From NCBI GenBank assembly GCA_037447655.1, contig JBBHKE010001484.1:164455-228454 (forward strand): DNA of 64,000 nucleotides, written 5' to 3'. Position 1 is the first letter of the stretch. Each line of letters begins with the position of its first letter. Under the pieces are notes generated by a model. That model did not search any database. It was given only the letters and a program-made list of their open reading frames with translations, and was not told where the DNA came from. This document shows, one piece after another, positions 21,126-32,516 of this stretch. The DNA comes from Zygnema cylindricum (Eukaryota; Streptophyta; Zygnematophyceae; Zygnematales; Zygnemataceae). The position numbers and the translations under genes were made by a program.

Positions 21126-21907
21126 CAATGACCACTAGTCCCTATTAAAGTTTTAATAACCCCTACATCTTCTCCACTTAAATGATTATCTATGATAATT
21201 ACCCCATTTTTTGAACTTTCCTCACTCTCTCCTATGGAATTCTTTCCACTATCACTTTCTGATTTTATTCCCAATAAATATTTCTCCTCCCCTAAACCTT
21301 TTAGTAAATATTTCTCTTCTCCCCTATCCTTTAAAACCCCCTCTAATTTTACTTCTCCCCTTTCCTCGGAATCTATTGCAGTCTCTCTGTCATACCATTT
21401 TTCAGTTTCCCACATATCTATAAAGTTAACTTCATTAGTTCTAACTCCCTCAAGTATCTCCCTTCCCTTTACTTCCCTTATACCTCCAAAAGCACACTGT
21501 TGCTTTCGTGGAATTTCTTTGTACTTTTCTCTCTTTTCCGTTCTACCAATGTGAAGAAGCTCCAAAATTTCTTCATCCTCTTTCTCCTCTTCCCCTTCTT
21601 CCTCTTCATTCAAATACCAACTTCTAAGTTCTTCCAAACAAGGACACTCCTCCATATAGTGACCCGGTTTCCTACAAGAAAAGCAAACCCCTTTTTTCAA
21701 AGCTCCCCTTTCTTTTCCTCTCCCTCTTTTTCCACCAAAGTTCCGATAAGGTTTACCTTTGTCTTTCTTCCTCTCATCATGCTTCCGCTCGTCACCGCCG
21801 TTCCTCACACCACGCTTCCGCCAGTCACCACCAGTTGTAAATGCTGTCACCCTGTCACTTCCCCTACGAAGCTCCAAAGTGTTTTCCCTCACAAGAATCA
21901 TCCCCAT
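21053..21907 (-). pseudogene. Element P gag with remnants of later domains
   Basis: An open frame of 284 codons begins inside Gag (ILVRENTLELRRGS aligns with H gag ILVQENTMEIRRGG). It has a zinc knuckle with C-x2-C-x4-H-x4-C spacing (CFSCRKPGHYMEEC, residues ~74-87), then a very acidic stretch and IPRKQQCAFGGIRE, which aligns with H just before the protease. Beyond that the protease-integrase-reverse transcriptase body is absent. Small pieces resembling the end of reverse transcriptase (EEKYLLGIKSE) follow. The frame has no native start because its N-terminus was deleted. Confidence 0.7.
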
Positions 21908-22865
21908 GGGGCTGTCGCTATGTCCGGCCTGGTACAGTTCATAAAATAGATTAAACTTCCTACGACTTGCCTATAAGGGATAGACTTCATAAACTCTCTC
22001 TCCTCTAGACTCATCTGATCGTCTAAGATCATCACTCCTCCTACACTCCCATCACTTACTTTTTTCAAGTCCATGGGAATGGTACAACTGTTAGCATTTT
22101 CCATCTGGATTTTCTCAAGCATATTACCTATTGCTTCTTTCTGAGTAAGTGTGATAATCTTCTTCCCCCTATCTCTCTCCATTTGGATCCCAAAAATATA
22201 TTTTGCCTCCCCTAAATCCTTCATATCAAATGTGTCCCTTATATCTTTCTTTAGCCTATTGATCTTCTCCAATGACTTACTCAACACAAGCAGATCATCC
22301 ACATAAATTGCAATAAAAATGACACCATTCTCATCTTCAAACATATAGGTAGAATGGTCAGAGTTGATCCGGATATATCCCAGATCGGTGAGAAACTCAT
22401 CTAGTTTCTTATTCCACTGTCGGGGAGCCTGCTTCTGTCCATATAAGGACTTTATGAGCCTGCAGACTTTGCTCTTTTCTCCTTCTTCTAAGAACCCCTC
22501 AGGTTGCCTCATGAAAATTTCTTCCTCTAACTCACCATTAAGAAAAGCTTTCTTATCTGGTGTATTTCCATGTCTTCCATTGCCGCCAGACTGAGGAGAA
22601 TCCTTACTGATGGGAACAGAACAACTAGAGCAAAGGTCTCCTCATAGTCAATCCCTTCCTTTTGGGTGAACCCCTTCGCTACCAATCGAGCCTTATATCT
22701 CTCAATTGTATTATCTGGGTTTAGTTTTAGTTTAAATACCCATTTACACCCAATAGGTTTTATGTCTGGAGGACAATCTGCTAGTTCCCAAGTATTTGCT
22801 TCCATGATAAAAGCCATCTCATCAATTATGGCTCTAATCCATCTTTCTTTCTCTGGACTATTCAC
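21905..22865 (-). pseudogene. Element H reverse transcriptase
   Basis: It contains the Copia reverse transcriptase series: WELADCPPDIKPIGCKWVFK, YKARLVAKGFTQKEGIDYEE, then after a frame change MRQPEGFLEEGEKSKVCRL, SLYGQKQAPRQWNKKL, the catalytic FIAIYVDDLLVLS and the closing NCTRPDIA. It is interrupted near 22520, where a short deletion removes part of the segment between IHQ and the LNGELEEEI stretch. It ends in a fusion to P gag at CCATGGGG. Confidence 0.82.
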
Positions 22866-23116
22866 TGCCTCCGAGTAAGACTGAGGCTCATCTGGGTGAG
22901 ATAGCTTAGTTTCGTTATGAGCAGCTTGTTTTTCCTATATCCTTTTGGTGCACCTCCTTCCTCCCTCAAACTCCGAAGCTGGAGTGGATTGAAGTCTTGG
23001 ATTTCTTCTCACTGTCTAATCGGCTCCCTTCTCCATGGAAGTCCGTTCTTGTCACGCTTCTTCCATCTCCTCGTAGTCCATAGGAGTATGTGAGGTTTCG
23101 GTGAGTCTCCTGTATC
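22866..23116 (-). pseudogene. Element H integrase-reverse transcriptase linker
   Basis: A low-conservation, Ser/Pro/Glu-rich stretch between integrase C-terminus and reverse transcriptase with stops, as usual for a decayed copy. Confidence 0.5.
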
Positions 23117-24487
23117 TTAGATCTCCCCTGATTCTGCAATCACGGGTTCACTCATGTCCCTTTCGGGAACGACCGAGTTCTCCACACTTTCATACCCAAA
23201 TCTGATTCTTATCTTCTTTGTATATTTGAAGGGGTCAAATGACTTCCCTTCATCCATGACAACTAAGTATTTGACCAGAATGATATCTTTCTTTGTTAAG
23301 TCATAGACTCTATATCCCTTAACATCCTCATCATATCCCACAAAGTATCCAGGTTTTCCCTTAGCATCTAGTTTCCACTTTTTCCTATCCGTGTCACGAC
23401 TGTAAACTTGGCTACGGAACTCTTTAAGGTGTGAGATATCTGGTTTCCATCCAACCCATCTCTCATAAGGTGTCACTCCCTTTACAGCCTTGGTAAGGAC
23501 TCTATTCTTAATGTAGTCGGCACAGTTCATTGCTTATGCCCAAAATCTCTTTCCTATTTTCTTGTCTGCCAACAAACTGCATGCACTATCTCTTAGTGTT
23601 CGATTCAACCTCTGAACTACCCCATTTTGTTCCGGGTTATATGGTATAGTTTTGTGGTGTTGCACTCCCTCATCTCTCAGTTATTCCTCAAACTGGTTAG
23701 AGGTATATTCCCCCCCATTATCACTCCTTATCCTCTTAATGGGGGTTTCAAGCAACTTCTCACTCCATGTTTTATATTCTTTGAAGTAAGTTGATGCTTC
23801 AGACTTATTTTTTAGAAAGTAGACTCTAGAGTATCTAGACTTGTCATCGGTTATTGTCATCATAAACCTCTTTCCTCCAACCGAAGGTACTTTTGCAGGT
23901 CGCCAAATATCTGTGTGGACCAAATCTAACACTTTCTCACCTCTATATGTGGCAGCTTTGGGAAAGGGAAGTCTATGAGCCTTACCTTGAGCACAACCAC
24001 TAGAATCATCCATCATTTCATTATCCCCAAACTGAATGCCTTTTACTACCCCAAGCTTTTTCATTTCCCTCAACCTATCAAAATGCACATGCCCCAATCG
24101 CTTATGCCAAATCATCAACTTAGGAACACCAACATAATAAGCATTCTTCTTTTCATTACTCAGGTTAAGCCTAAACATTCCTTGGCTACCATTATCTGCC
24201 GTGAAGTAAACTTTATCCCCATACTTAGCTGTAAAGACTCCTTTTTTGGTGAAGGTATCAAACTCTTTGTCATCTAGCACAACCATAGAGACATGATGTT
24301 TACTCGACTGAGGAATGTAGAGTACATTTGAGAATGTAAGTATAGAAGTCTTACCCTCCACTAAGACTTTCAGATCTACTGATCCCACTAGATCTGTAGT
24401 AACCACTCTCCCATCCCCATACTCTATCGCTACAGTAGGGATCTTTCTTAGCTTAGTGAAGAGTTCTTTATCACGACACATATGCAT
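23117..24487 (-). pseudogene. Element H protease end, pre-integrase domain and integrase
   Basis: The minus strand gives DSGASMHMCRD (protease active site, near 24490), then the pre-integrase domain WHKRLGHVHFDRL. The integrase core follows with LVHTDIWRP (first Asp), GGKRFMMTITDD and RIRSDNGGEYTS (second Asp). The next open part (23117-23530) carries the integrase C-terminus with WVGWKPDISHLKEF and GYFVGYDEDVKGYRVYD. The stretch between 23530 and 23681 holds the third catalytic Glu region but has stops. Two stops just before DSGAS also cut the frame. Confidence 0.82.
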
Positions 24488-25435
24488 GGATGCACCTGAG
24501 TCGATGATCTATCATTCCTGTGGAGCTTCCCGAAATGCTCCAAGGGCACACTTCTGTCTCCGAGGGATCTCCTTCTCCTCTAGACTCTCGTCAAGAAGAA
24601 GCTCCCCATCCTCCTCAAAGGACTCATCCTCGGTTTCTCCTGTCACTTTTGTAACCACAAGCGCCATTTTCTTCCCTCTGGATGAATCCCCTCCACGGTT
24701 CTTTTGGCGCCTCAGCTCCGACAGCTTCACACAATATGCGATGAAGTGTCCCGCCTTTTGCAAAAATGACAAAGACCCTTTGGGGGCCTTGGTCCCCCAA
24801 AATGATCTTTTTCCCCTCTGTAAGGTTTCTTCGGGTCCTTCCCCCATCGGTCCCCTCTTGCTGCTAGAGCTTGAATGCTCTTTCCTCCTCTCCTAATCTC
24901 CATTGTGTTTTCTTGCACAAGTATCATCCTCACCACTGTGTTCCATTTCCATGAACTATCAGGCAATTCCTGTACTTGGTACACTATGTTCTCAAACTCA
25001 TTTGGTAACTTTATGATAAGTGTGTTAACTTTCATTTTCATTGTACCTGTCCACCCGGCACTTTCCATCTCCATATACAAAGAAGAAAGATCATTACAGT
25101 AATATAACATCTTTCCCACATTTGAGTATCGTTCTCCGCGGTCTTCATGGTCGCCCCTCCCAATACTGTGGCTATAAGAGTGAGGGGTGTCTCCTTCCCT
25201 TTCCTTTTTTCGGACACACTGCTGTCCCCATCATCTGCCTCTTTCGCTGAGGCAACCGTTGCTGTAGAAAACCTTACTCCTCCAAATCCTGGTGGAGTTC
25301 TCGAAGGTGGACGTTTGACTTGTCCACTGACGATACCCTAGTATCGTTTTTCGCACAAAACTCCCATCATCATGGCTTCCCAATAGATGAACCCTGATCC
25401 ATTGAAGGTGGGCACCCTAGAGGGTGGGCCCATAA
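24488..25435 (-). pseudogene. Element H gag
   Basis: From the LTR-borne ATG (25455-25457) the frame crosses the LTR end and the primer site, reading VMGPPSRVPTFNGSGFIYWE, and hits a stop after ~30 codons near 25344. Homologous Gag text then continues: LIIKLPNEFENIVYQVQEL, ILVQENTMEIRRGG, a damaged zinc knuckle (CHFCKRRDTSSH) and EKEIPRRQKCALGAFRE next to the protease. It is a typical Copia Gag with several breaks. Confidence 0.75.
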
Positions 25436-25436
25436 C
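25423..25436 (-). other. Element H primer-binding site, initiator-tRNA anticodon type
   Basis: The minus strand reads GTTATGGGCCCACC one base after the LTR end. It is complementary to the anticodon arm of plant initiator tRNA-Met (GGUGGGCCCAUAAC, from memory), not to its 3' end. Drosophila copia and yeast Ty5 are known to prime from such a cleaved half-tRNA. It lies inside the gag frame (V-M-G-P-P). Confidence 0.78.
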
Positions 25437-25437
25437 A

Positions 25438-26473
25438 TGCAATTTTGTATCCTCCATTGGACTACAGAATACAGGAAGCCTCTACATAGTTATTAACTAA
25501 CCCACTTTCAATGGAAACCACTGCTATCCAAGCAGAGAAGCAGACAATATGACTGCACCCCTCTGCAACTTGGACTCCGTTGAGTACGTAGAAAAGAAAT
25601 CTCTGAAAACGCCCAACCAGGCGATAAGTTATGAGGCAGTAAAAATGCCAATTCGTACAAACTCTCAAAGGGAGAGGTGACTACCTACCAAAATTTTCTA
25701 AGTCCTGATTCTCTGTAATAATTTAAAGGTATTAAAGTACGGACCAATCAGATAACTGTACCGTACCTAAAAGTACTACTGGCGGTGTACCTTTTGTACG
25801 GCCTATGTACGACAAGGCTTTTAAGTGGATGCGTGTTGGTTTTTCACTCGTCCGTACGTTCCTCGGAATTCCTATGACTAAATGTCATCTCTCCACGTGG
25901 CTCCAGGTCATGCCACGTTACAAAACGCCAAAGTGACCACTCCGAGATTTTGGCGATGATGTACGCCGTTGGATTATACAGGAAATGCAATCTAAGCCGT
26001 TATAAATACTTGTGCGATATTTGTTTCGCTATCTAAACAAAATGCGTGGTATCCGTTTTGAAAAAGTGTCGTGCTACGTACTTTCTAAAACTATATCTAT
26101 GTACTCCGAATACATTTGTAGTTAAATGGATTTAATCCCTCTGAAATAAATATATACTTATCACATATCATAGCATTTAGCATTGGTCCTAGTCTATTAT
26201 GATAAAGCTGACCGCTATCGGCCAACTTAACGAACCGTAGGTATCGGGATCAAATCCTTGGTCCATCAAGTATATTTTTAGTAACCTACTAAAAATAACT
26301 GCATGTTGAACTAAGGCAGCCATGGATCAACCACCCTCTCTATCCTTCAGTGACTACAATAAGTATGGGGGCTAGAGAGAGGAGGTGGAGGCAGGTTGTC
26401 TGTCCTTTTTCCTTTTAATTTATACTAACATATTAAACCTAGAAAATACTCAAGAAATTTTTCAATTTCAACA
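25438..26473 (-). repeat. Element H 5' LTR (1036 bp)
   Basis: The minus strand begins TGTTGAAATTG at 26473 and ends AAATTGCA at 25438, directly before the primer site. It is diverged from the P LTRs but shares the same block order. An ATG 20 bases from the end (25455-25457) is the gag start. Confidence 0.82.
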
Positions 26474-27568
26474 ATCACAAAGAAGCTTATCTAGGTAGTG
26501 TCGGCTCCAAGTTGATACAAACCTAAATGAATTACACCTTGATAGTCCGAATGAAATAAGACTTTTTGTGTGCTCAGTTTCTTCACAGAATGCAAAGTTA
26601 GAATATGAGTTTTGGACAAAATTCCCCACTTTGACTTTCCCTTAGAAATACCACTACCCTGACGAGCAAAGACTCTGACCGACTACCCTTTTGTGTATCC
26701 TGGACTCCCCTGAGTCCGCTGTAAAAAAAATCACTAAATTTGCTCCCCTCAGCAGTGAGTTATGGCTGGCCAAAGTCGGCCAAGAAATACAGAAGCTCTC
26801 TAGGAGAGAGGCGGCTACCTAAGAGTTGTCTAAGTCCTAATCCCCTCTCTAAACCCCCTACTCCTGTTGTACCTAACCAATCCTACGACTGTAAAGTACA
26901 AGAAGGTACAGGTGCCACTGTACTTCTTATACGGCCATGTACGGCATGGCCGTCTCGCTGACGTATGTCATTTCCTGAGCCGTAGTAGCACCCTCCGCGA
27001 TATTCGCAGTCCTTTAGTGGCCTGCCACGTGTCATCTGATGACGTCTCCCCCATAAACTGCCAAACGACCACTCCGGTGCTTCGGCTCCATTGTGAGCCG
27101 TCCAATCAACGCAACATTTAATTTTGTCCGTTGAAATTGCATGTCGACTTCATTTCGTGCGTTCTGATTTCTTTTAGTGCATCCGTGGTAGTTTTATGTA
27201 TTTTCCGGCCTCTAATGTGTTAAATGTGTTCCGCAACGTGCTAATTTGTATATACCTAACGTACCCTGTATACTTCAACACTGGTCTTAGACTACAAGAT
27301 AAGACTAACGACTACTGTCACGGTTGGTGTTAGGATCAAATCCTGGGTCTGTGAATGCTTTTTGGTTAAACTACCAACTTCTCCTTCCTGTCTCCTTCAG
27401 ACAACCTAGACAGCCATGGCTCTAACTCCCTCTCCAGTTTTCAGTGACTGCGACAAGTGTGGGGACTTGAGAGAGGAGTTAGAGGCAAACTGTTCGTGCT
27501 TCTTTTAGCCTTTTATTCTACATCTTGCAGACCTAAAAAATACTCAAAGAAAACCACTAATTTCTACA
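26474..27568 (-). repeat. Element P 5' LTR, truncated by H
   Basis: It closely matches 19598-20746 but lacks about the last 40 bases on the minus strand, where H is inserted. The minus strand starts TGTAGAAATTAG at 27568, followed outside by target duplication CATAC. Confidence 0.85.
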
Positions 27569-27573
27569 CATAC

Positions 27574-29366
27574 CTAGGTGGATCACAAAGTCCATTGCCA
27601 ATGCTCAGTAAGCCTCTAAGCCTTTTCATCCATTGATTCTCAAAGAGTTGTTGGGTACTGGCTTATCACGGACTTACTTTTTATTTCTCCCCTTTTCGTC
27701 TTCAAACAAAGTTCCTAAAAACCGATTCGACAATTTAAGAGGGTTTTCGTTTCACATTTAGGAAAGAAAGGACAAAGCCTCAATAACTTCCCAAATCTTT
27801 TTAGTGTACCATGGAGTTCAGATGCGAAAATTATGATAAAACTAGGATCGTTGCACTCAAAAATAAATCGAACAAAAATATCATGCACAGCGGAAGCTTA
27901 ACACAAATAGTCTCACAATCTCACAACAAAGTACATCGACCAAATATACTTTTATTTAGCCGAATGCTTTTCCTTTACAAACTCTTACTCTCTCTTCTTA
28001 CTCACTCGCATCTCTTCTTCTCACTCACTCACTTACTCTCACTTCTCCACTTACTCTCACTTACTACTTCTTTTCACTCTTACTTCTTCCTTACACCCAT
28101 TCCCACTAAGCTTTGATGCATCACTATTTTAGACGCATGATGCATCTATTACTACAGACCCATAATAAATCCTTACTCATACTTCTCTTTAAATAAGAGC
28201 TTAAAGGACGACTTAGTCTGCACGACTTCTTCCACTAACTCGTCACGTCATTGACTCCACTAACTTCAAAGAAACTCACTCACACGCACTAGAACCTTTA
28301 GCGTCGAAACACAAGTGTCGCCAAACTTAAATGTGCGCTGGACTTCAAACCTTACCACGGTCCTACGCAATAAATACCTTACTAACCGTACTGTAACAGT
28401 AACAGCAGATCGAACTTGTTTGAAAAGGGGTATTTAGGTATTATGAATATAGAGTACTAAATTTGGTGGACGTCTGCAAAAGAATCGCGCGATTTAGAGT
28501 CCTATTTCAAAAGTTATAGCGAAGGGTGTATTTAGGTGACAGCTAGGGGTCAAAATAATAGGTGGGTAACATTGAAACGGGTTAAGGGTCAAAGTAGTCG
28601 CGAAATTTAAGGCGTATGTCTACATAAAGTACTAATATTGGTTTGGTACCTATTATGGTTCGTTTCGTACGATTTTTAGTACGAAACGTCATAATTCAAA
28701 TTTGTAAGTTTCGTAGGTAGTTTCGCAAGTTAAATTCGCGACGCACGATGGTGCGAAGTCGCGTTTCGATTTGCGTGCACTTTTGCACGTAATTGCTACG
28801 TAGTAAAATGTAGTGTTTGATTGGTTAGTAAATGCTACGTGGTTAGTGGGAGATTTCGCACGCTTTTGCATTAGTCAGTCCGAGTCCTTGCTCATCAATG
28901 ATTGGCCCAGGTAAAAGCCTGTTCAAACGGAGCTTTGACTCTGGCCTGGCTAGTCGAGGGCGATGATGGATAAATAGTGAAGTGTAAGAGGAGAGTAGAC
29001 ATCTTTTCCTTTGGAAAAGTTTGTGGAAATTCCGGCTAATCTTGGTCCTGAGCGATTAATACCAAATTGGAGGAAAGGCATTTTGCATTGAAATCTCTTA
29101 CTAACTAAATAGTGTTTAAGTAGTTAAGAGATAGAATTATTAAGAGTGGAGGGTAGTGGAAAACACTTTAATAAGAAGGGTTGAGCCACGAGGGCAAGAG
29201 ACCAAGCTAATGTTATGTGGACAAAAGCTTCTTCTATTTTAAAGTTTATCCTTATGTGAGTGTTGTCCAATGTGGATGTGTATTTTCCAATGTGTGGAAT
29301 ATGTGGTTGGGATTTTTTGTATTAATGTGATTTCTTTGAGAGGTAGGAGATCCTGTTACACGTACA
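27574..29366. other. No recognisable gene; contains hairpins
   Basis: A perfect 10-bp inverted repeat CGTTTCGTAC/GTACGAAACG lies at 28661-28688, and a shorter CGTGCA/TGCACG near 28772-28787. A single unit of the minisatellite around element F occurs at about 28350-28395. Pyrimidine-rich sequence spans about 27980-28090. No coding domain was recognised. Confidence 0.45.
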
Positions 29367-29439
29367 GCTGTACCACGGTCCTACGCACTACATACCTTAC
29401 TAATCGTACAATCGTTTCACGGTCCTACGCACTAAGTAC
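29367..29439. repeat. Short minisatellite, left part (split by element F)
   Basis: Two ~44-bp units with the core CACGGTCCTACGCACTA followed by ACCTTACTAA and a GTAC-rich end. The series resumes on the other side of F at 34943-35000, so F was inserted within the array. The last five bases (AGTAC) are the target duplication. Confidence 0.7.
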
Positions 29440-30130
29440 TGTTGAAGGTCATAGGCATTAAGACTTGGCTGTGATCCACTCTCAGTAGGAGTCACACTTG
29501 CACCAGCAGGAGCAGGTGGAGCACTAGGGCTAATAGGAGCACTAGCAATAGGAGCTGAGCCATTATCAGACATTTTAGCGGAAGCAAACCCAAAGAAATA
29601 TGCCTAGAAGACTAGATCTATAGTGTAAGATATGTAACTTCAAACGAAAGAGGTATTTCAACCAAACAAACATGTACTACAAGCAAATTAGAGACAATAT
29701 AGCATAAAACACCTTAAACTGCACTCAGTGCTCTCATTTCCTTAATTCTTGTGTAAAATGTACATTCTGTGTTGAATTGATCAATCCTAATTGAACTAAA
29801 AACTTAAAAGATCTAGAAAACATCTAAAATATCTAGAAAACATCCAAAACGTATGTACATGGTCCACCAGACTCCCTACTGACAAAATCTAAGTGTTTGG
29901 ACCAGAATTTTCCACTAACAATATCTATACCCTAAAAATCCGGGTGATTCTTATCACGTCTACATTCATTGGCGGCCCTACACACTAATTAACTTAAAGA
30001 TATCAATTCGGGTAGATACTACAAAAATCATCTACACTAAATTTGGTCAATATTGAACAGTTGGTATTCTAAAAATATTCTAAGTCCTAGACTCAAATTT
30101 CTAAGACTTACTAAAGCTTACTTTTCAATA
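29440..30130 (-). repeat. Element F 3' LTR (691 bp)
   Basis: It matches 34247-34937 over its full length. The minus strand starts TATTGAAAAG after polypurine tract and ends CTTCAACA. Being an LTR, it carries a second copy of the gag start (minus-strand ATG at 29571-29573) that leads into flanking DNA. Confidence 0.93.
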
Positions 30131-30145
30131 CTCCCCTTAAGCTTT
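30131..30145 (-). other. Element F polypurine tract
   Basis: The minus strand reads AAGCTTAAGGGGAG directly before the LTR start TATTG and after the pol stop. Confidence 0.75.
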
Positions 30146-30152
30146 AGAAGAC

Positions 30153-32516
30153 TTACTCACTTAGACCACATGCTTTTCTGCAGTACTCCAATTTAGGAGC
30201 GGGAAGGGCTTTTGTCAACATATCCGCAACCATTTTCTCATCAGGCAAATAACAAAGTTTTACCACTTTTGCAAATACTTTCTCACGTACCAAATGTAGC
30301 CGAATGTCCATATGCTTACTCTTAAAATGGTGACTTGGGTTTGTAGCCACAGAAATGGCTGCCTGATTGTCGCACCACATTACTTGTGTTCCGTGTTGTG
30401 TAAACCCCAATTCTTGAAGGAATGTCTTAATCCAAAGCAATTCCTTTAAGGCTGCGCTTGCAGCCATGTATTCGGCTTCCATAGTCGATTGTGTCGTGAC
30501 TTTTTGAAGTTTACTACTCCAACTACAAGTTCCACTTCCAATCTGAATGACATACCCAGTTGTAGACTTCCTACTAGGCACATCACCATAGTTAGCATCA
30601 CTCCAAGTATTAATACTAACCTTGTCCCCTCCCAAAGTAAGCCAAAGATTCCTAGTCCCAACAAGATATCTTAAGACCCTTTTTGCTGCCTCCCAATCTC
30701 TCTTTCGTGGATTTTGTAGACTTCTACTCAACACACCAACAGCTGCAGCTATATCAGGCCTAGTGCAATTCATGAAGTAAATCAAACTTCCTACTACTTG
30801 CCTGTAGGGTACTTGGGACATAATTTTTTGCTCTTCTACACTGAGTTCCTCATCTATTAGGACTCCAAACTCATGCTCCATTCCTTCAAGTTTTTGCTTA
30901 TAGTCCATAGGAGTTGCACAACCTTTGGCGTCAACCAAGCCAAATTTTTCCAACATGTTTCCTATTGCTTCTTTTTGAGTTAGCCTAATGATTTTCTTTT
31001 CTCTATCTCTTTCAACTTGTATTCCAAGAATGTATTTAGCCTCACCCAAATCCTTCATTTCAAATTTTGAATTAAGAGCGTGTTTTACTCTAGCAATTCC
31101 TTCTTTGTTCCTACTAATTAGCAGCAAATCATCAACATACACAGCAATGAATATCACCTCATCAAGATTATCACCACACATCACATATACTGAATGATCT
31201 GAGCTAATTCTAGTAAACCCTAATCCTGTCAAGAACTCATCTAACTTTCGGTTCCACTGCCTAGGGGCCTGTTTTAGGCCATACAATGATTTTAAAAGTC
31301 TGCACACAAGATTTTCTTTTCCTACTTCCTCATAACCCTCAGGCTGCTTCATATAAATGACCTCATCTAAATCACCATGCAAAAAGGCAGTTTTGACATC
31401 CATTTGGTGGATGTCAAAACCCTCTATAGCAGCTAATGTAAGTAAGATACGGACAGATGGAAACCTTACAACCGGTGAAAAAATTTCTTCATAATCTATC
31501 CCCTCCTTTTTATTATATCCCTTAGCAACCAAACGAGCCTTATACCTGTCTATGGTATTATCTGGGTTCAATTTTAACTTAAATACCCATTTACTTCCAA
31601 TAGCCTTTCTCCCTGGAGGAAGCTCCACCAGATCCCAAGTTTGGGCCTCCATGATGGACTTCATTTCCTCATTGACGGCTTCCACCCAATGTTCCCTTTC
31701 ATTACTCGAAAAAGCTTCTTTCAATGTTAAAGGCTCTTCTATGTGTGCAGAATGAGCAAAGGCTGCATTTTCTCCCCTGAGTCGTGCACTTCGCCTCACT
31801 CCACCTGGAAATTTTGTCGCTGGTATAGATGGTTGGGTCCTCCTCCTTGATACATGTGATTCTTCTTGTGATTCAGTTTCAGCTTGAGGTAGAGGAGATT
31901 CTACAACTCTTTCGGGCATAACACTTCCTGTTTCTGGTGGAGAAGATGATTCCAAGTCATTTTGACTTAAACTAGATGCATTTTCTACATTTTTCTTAAA
32001 AAACATAGGATTTTCCTCTAAAAAGATATAATTAACACTTTTATCTTTCTTTTCATCGCTACATTGACTAAATACATCTACTCCTCTTCCCTCATCCTTC
32101 ACTATGATGTTTCTGGCTACCACAACTCTATTTCTCTTAATGTCATATACTTTATAACCCTTGGCATGATCATCATACCCTAAAAATATACCTGGTATGC
32201 CTTTTGACTCTAATTTCCATTTTTGTGGATCATTATCTAGCAAGAATACCTTACTTCCAAACACTTTGAAGTGACTTACATCTGGTTTGTGTCCTGTCCA
32301 CATTTCATAAGGAGTTTTATCTTTTATTGCCCTAGTTTCTAGCCTATTTCTCACATAGGCTGCACAATGCATAGCCTCTGCCCAAAATTTGTAATCTATG
32401 TCCATATCAGCCATCATTGTCCTAGCACACTCTGATATGGTCCTATTCATCCTTTCTAAAACACCGTTTTGTTCCGGAGAATAAGGAACGGTTAGTTGAC
32501 GTGAGATTCCATGCAA
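30153..32516 (-). CDS. Element F pol: integrase C-terminal half, reverse transcriptase, RNase H
   Basis: A 787-codon open frame starting within the integrase. Residues ~1-30 hold the third catalytic Glu region (PEQNGVLERMNRT). The integrase C-terminus (~65-140, VFGSKVF and GYDDHAKGYKVYD) and a Ser/Glu-rich linker with SVNYIFLEE follow. Reverse transcriptase is at ~280-550, with GSKWVFKLK, SLYGLKQAPRQW, catalytic YVDDLLLIS and NCTRPDIAA. RNase H is at ~590-785, with SDANYGDVPSRKSTTGY, STMEAEYMAASAALKEL and MLTKALPAPK. In the element this is part of one gag-pol polyprotein, so the ATG at 32516 is not a natural start. All polymerase motifs are intact. Confidence 0.9.
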   Translation of the reverse strand: MHGISRQLTVPYSPEQNGVLERMNRTISECARTMMADMDIDYKFWAEAMHCAAYVRNRLETRAIKDKTPYEMWTGHKPDVSHFKVFGSKVFLLDNDPQKWKLESKGIPGIFLGYDDHAKGYKVYDIKRNRVVVARNIIVKDEGRGVDVFSQCSDEKKDKSVNYIFLEENPMFFKKNVENASSLSQNDLESSSPPETGSVMPERVVESPLPQAETESQEESHVSRRRTQPSIPATKFPGGVRRSARLRGENAAFAHSAHIEEPLTLKEAFSSNEREHWVEAVNEEMKSIMEAQTWDLVELPPGRKAIGSKWVFKLKLNPDNTIDRYKARLVAKGYNKKEGIDYEEIFSPVVRFPSVRILLTLAAIEGFDIHQMDVKTAFLHGDLDEVIYMKQPEGYEEVGKENLVCRLLKSLYGLKQAPRQWNRKLDEFLTGLGFTRISSDHSVYVMCGDNLDEVIFIAVYVDDLLLISRNKEGIARVKHALNSKFEMKDLGEAKYILGIQVERDREKKIIRLTQKEAIGNMLEKFGLVDAKGCATPMDYKQKLEGMEHEFGVLIDEELSVEEQKIMSQVPYRQVVGSLIYFMNCTRPDIAAAVGVLSRSLQNPRKRDWEAAKRVLRYLVGTRNLWLTLGGDKVSINTWSDANYGDVPSRKSTTGYVIQIGSGTCSWSSKLQKVTTQSTMEAEYMAASAALKELLWIKTFLQELGFTQHGTQVMWCDNQAAISVATNPSHHFKSKHMDIRLHLVREKVFAKVVKLCYLPDEKMVADMLTKALPAPKLEYCRKACGLSE

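Larger units (their letters stand above)
21905..26473 (-). mobile_element. Element H: Copia retrotransposon lacking its 3' end
   Basis: On the minus strand the order is 5' LTR (26473-25438), primer site, gag, protease, integrase and reverse transcriptase, ending abruptly at 21905 where P gag begins. It is inserted in P's 5' LTR at ATCAC (26474-26478, ATCGC in the other P LTR). RNase H, polypurine tract and 3' LTR are missing. Several stops break the polyprotein. Confidence 0.82.
19598..27568 (-). mobile_element. Element P: Copia retrotransposon with H nested inside
   Basis: Its LTRs at 19598-20746 (3') and 26474-27568 (5', truncated) are far more similar to each other than to the H LTR. Perfect target duplications CATAC lie at 19593-19597 and 27569-27573. 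On the minus strand the surviving inside is a gag remnant (21907-21053), a truncated RNase H and a polypurine tract (20747-20757). Element H interrupts the 5' LTR. The missing LTR tail, primer site and gag start were removed together with H's 3' end by one deletion at ~21905. Confidence 0.85.
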
